From contig NC_088919.1 in NCBI RefSeq assembly GCF_963576675.1, forward strand, positions 62,330,578 through 62,394,577: DNA of 64,000 nucleotides, given 5' to 3'. The position numbers and the translations under genes are program-made. This stretch comes from Euphorbia lathyris. Lineage: Eukaryota; Streptophyta; Magnoliopsida; Malpighiales; Euphorbiaceae. Shown piece by piece: positions 60,764-64,000 of the stretch. How positions within the stretch are numbered: position 1 is the stretch's first letter; the number at the start of each line of letters is the position of its first letter. The notes beneath the pieces are model-generated. The model was not told where the DNA came from. It did not search any database and saw only the letters and a list, made by a program, of their open reading frames with translations.

Positions 60764-61258
60764 TAAATTTCAAATAAAACCTCTGTGCTTTCACTAATTT
60801 TCAGATAAAGGATTGTGGTTTACTTTTTATCAAAACGAGGATTGAGGTTTTCAACTTTAGCAAAATAAGGACTTTTTCGATTGATACTATTAAAATCACC
60901 CTTGACGACTTCAAAAATGACATATTTTAAGAACTACTAATATTTTAAGCAACTTTAATTCTTCAACTTTTTTATTTTGAGATTATTTAGACGAAGTTTG
61001 GTAAATAGAGAGAAAGTTAATGTTTAGAGAGAGAAAGTTCCAAAATAGATGATTTTCGAAAACCGAAAATGTTGTTCCATAGAAAATATGACATTGAACA
61101 ACTTTAATTTTTGAAAATTTTCATTTTAAGGTCATTAAAGATAGTTTTAATAATATTAATCCAAGTGCGAAACCTCAATCCTTGTTTTGACAAAAAGTAA
61201 ACCACAGTCCTTTATCTAAAAATTAGTGAAACCACATGGGTTTTATTTGAAATTTACA
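60764..61258 (+). mobile_element. Palindromic MITE-like element (family 3), ~495 bp
   Basis: Arms start TAAATTTCAAATAAAACC and are inverted at the right (GGTTTTATTTGAAATTTA). They share GTGGTTTACTTTTT and CAAGGATTGAGGTTT over about 90 bp. It directly abuts the preceding element's target copy. A target duplication is not clear. Confidence 0.7.
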
Positions 61259-61523
61259 CTTAAATTCATTAGTTTATGGAATAGATTTTACAGATATTTT
61301 TTCATGAAATCCAAATTTAACATAACTAGTATGAACACTCGTGCAATGAACGGAATATTTGAAAAAAAAATTCATCCATAAATTTTACTATTTATTAATC
61401 CATGTATAAATATATTTAAAATAAATATAAAAAATAATTTAAAACTTAATATCTTAAAATATATTAATATGTTAATTAAAAGAATTTTAATTTTTAAAAA
61501 TTTATATCTAAGCTAGTCATATA

Positions 61524-62110
61524 TTTTTTTTTTTGAAGAAATAATAAGTTTTATTAGTTGAGTTCAGCAGAAAGAATGGTAACAAGGAAAGGAGGGTTTG
61601 TAAACCACTCCTCACGTATAGACTCTGAACTAACTGCCCGAGCTAAGCTATGGGCGGCACAGTTCGCTGAACGTTTGACGAAAGAGATAGAGATATTATC
61701 TAACTCATTTATTAAAGCAATACACTCAAAAATAATGTCAGAAAAGTACGATAAAGCATGGTTGCCATCGCGGATGGCCTGTACGACTGTGATGCAGTCC
61801 GTTCTTAGTTCCACGTTACTGATCTTGTTAGTTTTTAATCATGATAGGGCCTCTTTCACTGCCATGGCTTCAGCCACAACAGGTTCATAGAAACCCACCA
61901 GTGCGCCATGTGATGCATACGTACAAATCCCCCTGTGATCCCGTAGGATGAACCCAAAAGAGCAGTACCCTTTATCAGAGAACACCCCATCGTCGATGTT
62001 GCAAGCAATAGTTCCTGCTTCTGGACTAGCCCACGTCTCTTGTCTTGTGTTTTAAGCTCTTCTATTCTGTCCTCTTAACTCCCAAGCTATACGCCATTCT
62101 GAGGTTTCAC
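61524..62110 (-). pseudogene. LINE 3' end with RNase H-like domain, 5' truncated
   Basis: The minus strand encodes the C-terminal RNase H-like domain of plant non-LTR (L1-type) elements: CNIDDGVFSDKG, GFILRDHRG, VAEAMAVKEAL, LRTDCITVVQAI and VKRSANCAAHSLARA, ending at the stop at 61554. A TGA replaces the usual Trp codon just after KEALS. A T11 run at 61524-61534 is the poly(A) tail on the minus strand. The 5' part is missing beyond about 62110, as usual for LINE insertions. A decayed host RNase H gene is less likely given the tail. Confidence 0.78.
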
Positions 62111-62283
62111 AATCGCCTCGCTGAACTAGCAGCAGTTTTTGTTTTATTTAATTTTTATACTCAAAACGGCGTAGTTTTGAGTGTTCTCACATAACAAAGT
62201 GTTATCACCTAAAAAATGGTTCTCACAAGAGCTCTCTCCTATATATATATATATATCAAAAAGTATATCAATTAAAATATTGA

Positions 62284-62570
62284 ATAATGTAACAAACAAT
62301 GTACTACTATAACCTACTAAAATAATGTAACAAAACAATGAACTACTATAACCTACTGCTATATAATGTAGAATCATTAATTAATGTAACAAACAATGTA
62401 CTACTATAACCTACTGTTATATAATATAGAAGCATTAATTAATGAAACAAACAATGTACTACTATAAGTACATTGTTTGTTACATTAATTAATGTTTCTA
62501 TATTATACTTTAGTAGGTTATAGTAGTACATTGTTTGTTACATTAATTAATGCTTCTACATTATATAGTA
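62284..62570 (+). repeat. Inverted/tandem repeat cluster next to the second Sirevirus
   Basis: Three or four copies of a ~58-bp unit (ATGTAACAAACAATGTACTA, then CTATAACCTACT) are followed by inverted copies, with the turn near 62466. The whole can fold as a long hairpin. Before it, 62240-62257 is a short (TA)n run. It is probably an AT-rich MITE or an unstable minisatellite. Confidence 0.7.
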
Positions 62571-62575
62571 CTAAG

Positions 62576-63923
62576 TGTTGAAACACCTTTCCACATAATT
62601 TTGATTTGACAAAATTGTTTAAGTATAAATTAAAATACATATTCTAAACACACTAAGTTTAAATGCTTTGATTTATTCTACTAATGTGTTTGTTCAATGT
62701 TGAGTTATAAATGTTATAAGTCATAAGGATTGGAAGGCCCAAGCCCAATACGGAAGCCAAGGCCCAAGTCAAACAACTCAGTACACTCGGCCCGTGTATG
62801 TCAAGACGTTGCCGTTTTGAACAAAACGCAACTCAGCAAACGGAAGGATCTAGAAGACCTTCGGGAACAACTTCAAAATGAAGCTGCTGAGTAGTCTCGA
62901 CAAAGCGTACAAGACAGCAGCTGGCAAAGGAAAACTTCCAGACAAAGTGTTTCCTCTTTTGGCAAAGTTCAGACGACACAGTATGCTGTCCAGTTGACTT
63001 TACCATAAAAGGAGAGACCATCTGCTGAGCTGACCGAGGACAGAAGATACACGATTCTGATTAGCCGAGAGCTCTGTGCAAGTCAGGATGACAACGACAT
63101 ATAGCCGTTTCCCTCCAACGGTTATTTCGAAATTCGAAATGACCGAATGCCCAGACGTCTCTATAAATAGTGCCATCAGAAGCTTCACAACACACAGAAC
63201 TTGATCAAGCCATTACGCTGACCAAATCTCTACAAGTTCTGCGAGCAAGAAACAAAGCAAATTCTTACACCACATTTCTAATATCTGTGTAAAAGTCTAG
63301 AGTGATTGTAAATCGTCTAAAGTGTCTTAGCATATCTTTGTATTAGGACAAAAACACTTATCATTTCTAGAGATAGAAATGAGAGGCTGAGTACTCGGTT
63401 TTAAGTACTCAACGGAGAGATTGGAGTTGAGTAGAAGTATAGAGGAAGGTACTCTTGTCATACTCAACTGCTGATATTGTAAAAGGTTTGAGGCTCTACC
63501 TTTAAAGAGCTCAGTAGAGGATTTGAAATCTCGGAAGTGTTCCGGGGACAGGACGTAGGCTTAGAAGAAGCCGAACCTGGATAAATCTGCTGAGTGAAGT
63601 ATTTCTTACCTTAACTCCTTATTTATATTGCTTGCTTTAAATAATCAAAACTGACCAAGTGAAGAGGTCAAGTTGAGTTGTGCGCGTTGAACGTCTGAGC
63701 TCAGGAATAGACTCTAAGTGCTATCTCCTGACTCAAGCTAAGAAACTGACCTAGTCACCTGTTGACTAAGCCAGTATCTTACTGTTTACCCAACGCTGCT
63801 GTTCAAACCTTTTTCTGTAGAAAAAGAAGTCTGCCTAAATTGAAAAAAGTTTAAATAGTTCCTAACCACCCCCCCCCCCCCCCCCCGTTGGAACTATACT
63901 TACAACTAAACAAGGGACCAACA
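62576..63923 (+). repeat. 5' LTR of a second Sirevirus copy, same family
   Basis: 1348 bp, TGTTGAAAC...ACCAACA, aligned end to end with the LTRs at 31650 and 41744 but clearly more diverged than those two are from each other. A C18 run (63869-63886) replaces the C7 run of the other copies. The left 5-bp flank is CTAAG (62571-62575); the right target copy is outside the window. Confidence 0.93.
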
Positions 63924-63925
63924 AG

Positions 63926-63937
63926 TGGTATCAGAGC
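63926..63937 (+). other. Primer-binding site of the second Sirevirus copy
   Basis: TGGTATCAGAGC lies two bases after the LTR, as in the complete element, so this is the 5' end of an element and not a solo LTR. Confidence 0.92.
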
Positions 63938-63985
63938 CTAAAAGCTCACTTTAAAAGGTGTAACAACCTTGAGCTGATCCCTACC

Positions 63986-64000
63986 ATGGGCGAAAATAGC
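63986..64000 (+). CDS. gag: Start of gag of the second Sirevirus (cut by the window edge)
   Basis: ATGGGCGAAAATAGC (MGENS) matches the gag start at 33048 and is preceded by the same CCTACC context. Only five codons are in view. Confidence 0.75.

Noticed and set aside
61558..61890. A 110-codon plus-strand open frame.
   Set aside because: It is the antisense shadow of the LINE RNase H-like domain, which has recognisable motifs on the minus strand.

Overview
This is plant nuclear DNA, probably from a eudicot. It holds LTR retrotransposons with initiator-tRNA-Met primer sites, CACTA, hAT and Mutator-type DNA transposons, a LINE tail, and a spliced plant ABCC transporter gene. It looks like gene-poor, transposon-dense chromatin. 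I see no intact host gene. I ran no database search, so family names rest on motifs and terminal structures read by eye.

Layout. (1) Positions 1-21561 and 44562-46498 are one tandem array of about 1.18-kb units, about 20 of them, running off the left edge. Each unit carries a TGGTATCAGAGC-type primer-binding site just after an LTR-like 3' end. The array therefore looks like a satellite built from a small non-coding LTR retrotransposon. It contains a higher-order 3536-bp period (three units) and a larger block duplication, one copy of which holds a 364-bp Tourist-like MITE. (2) A ~23-kb CACTA element (21562-44561) splits one unit. It carries a second CACTA element (23318-28622, TSD CCA), host gene fragments (a PDR-type ABCG nucleotide-binding segment and a GC-rich first exon), a full-length 11.4-kb Sirevirus-type Copia element (31650-43083) and a Mutator-type MITE. 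The inner CACTA carries a degraded plant aspartic protease fragment that is itself split by a MITE. (3) Positions 46499-49586 hold an exon-like sequence split by a long-TIR Mutator-like element, then a hAT element and a hAT-like MITE. (4) Positions 49587-52256 are AT-rich unassigned sequence with long G and C homopolymers. (5) Positions 52257-55694 are a 5'-truncated Tnt1/Tork-like Copia remnant with its 3' LTR, ending inside an intron of (6) a truncated ABCC transporter pseudogene on the minus strand (55753-57759). (7) Positions 57809-62570 are intergenic, with several palindromic elements and a 5'-truncated LINE. (8) From 62576 a second Sirevirus copy of the same family begins and runs off the right edge.

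Order of events read from nesting: array formation and local amplification; insertion of the outer CACTA, which already contained or later gained the inner CACTA and gene fragments; then the Sirevirus into the captured exon. The two Sirevirus LTRs differ at only about 20 sites by eye. Every protein-coding frame is broken or truncated. The Sirevirus pol is nearly complete but has a substituted reverse transcriptase catalytic residue and a frameshift.
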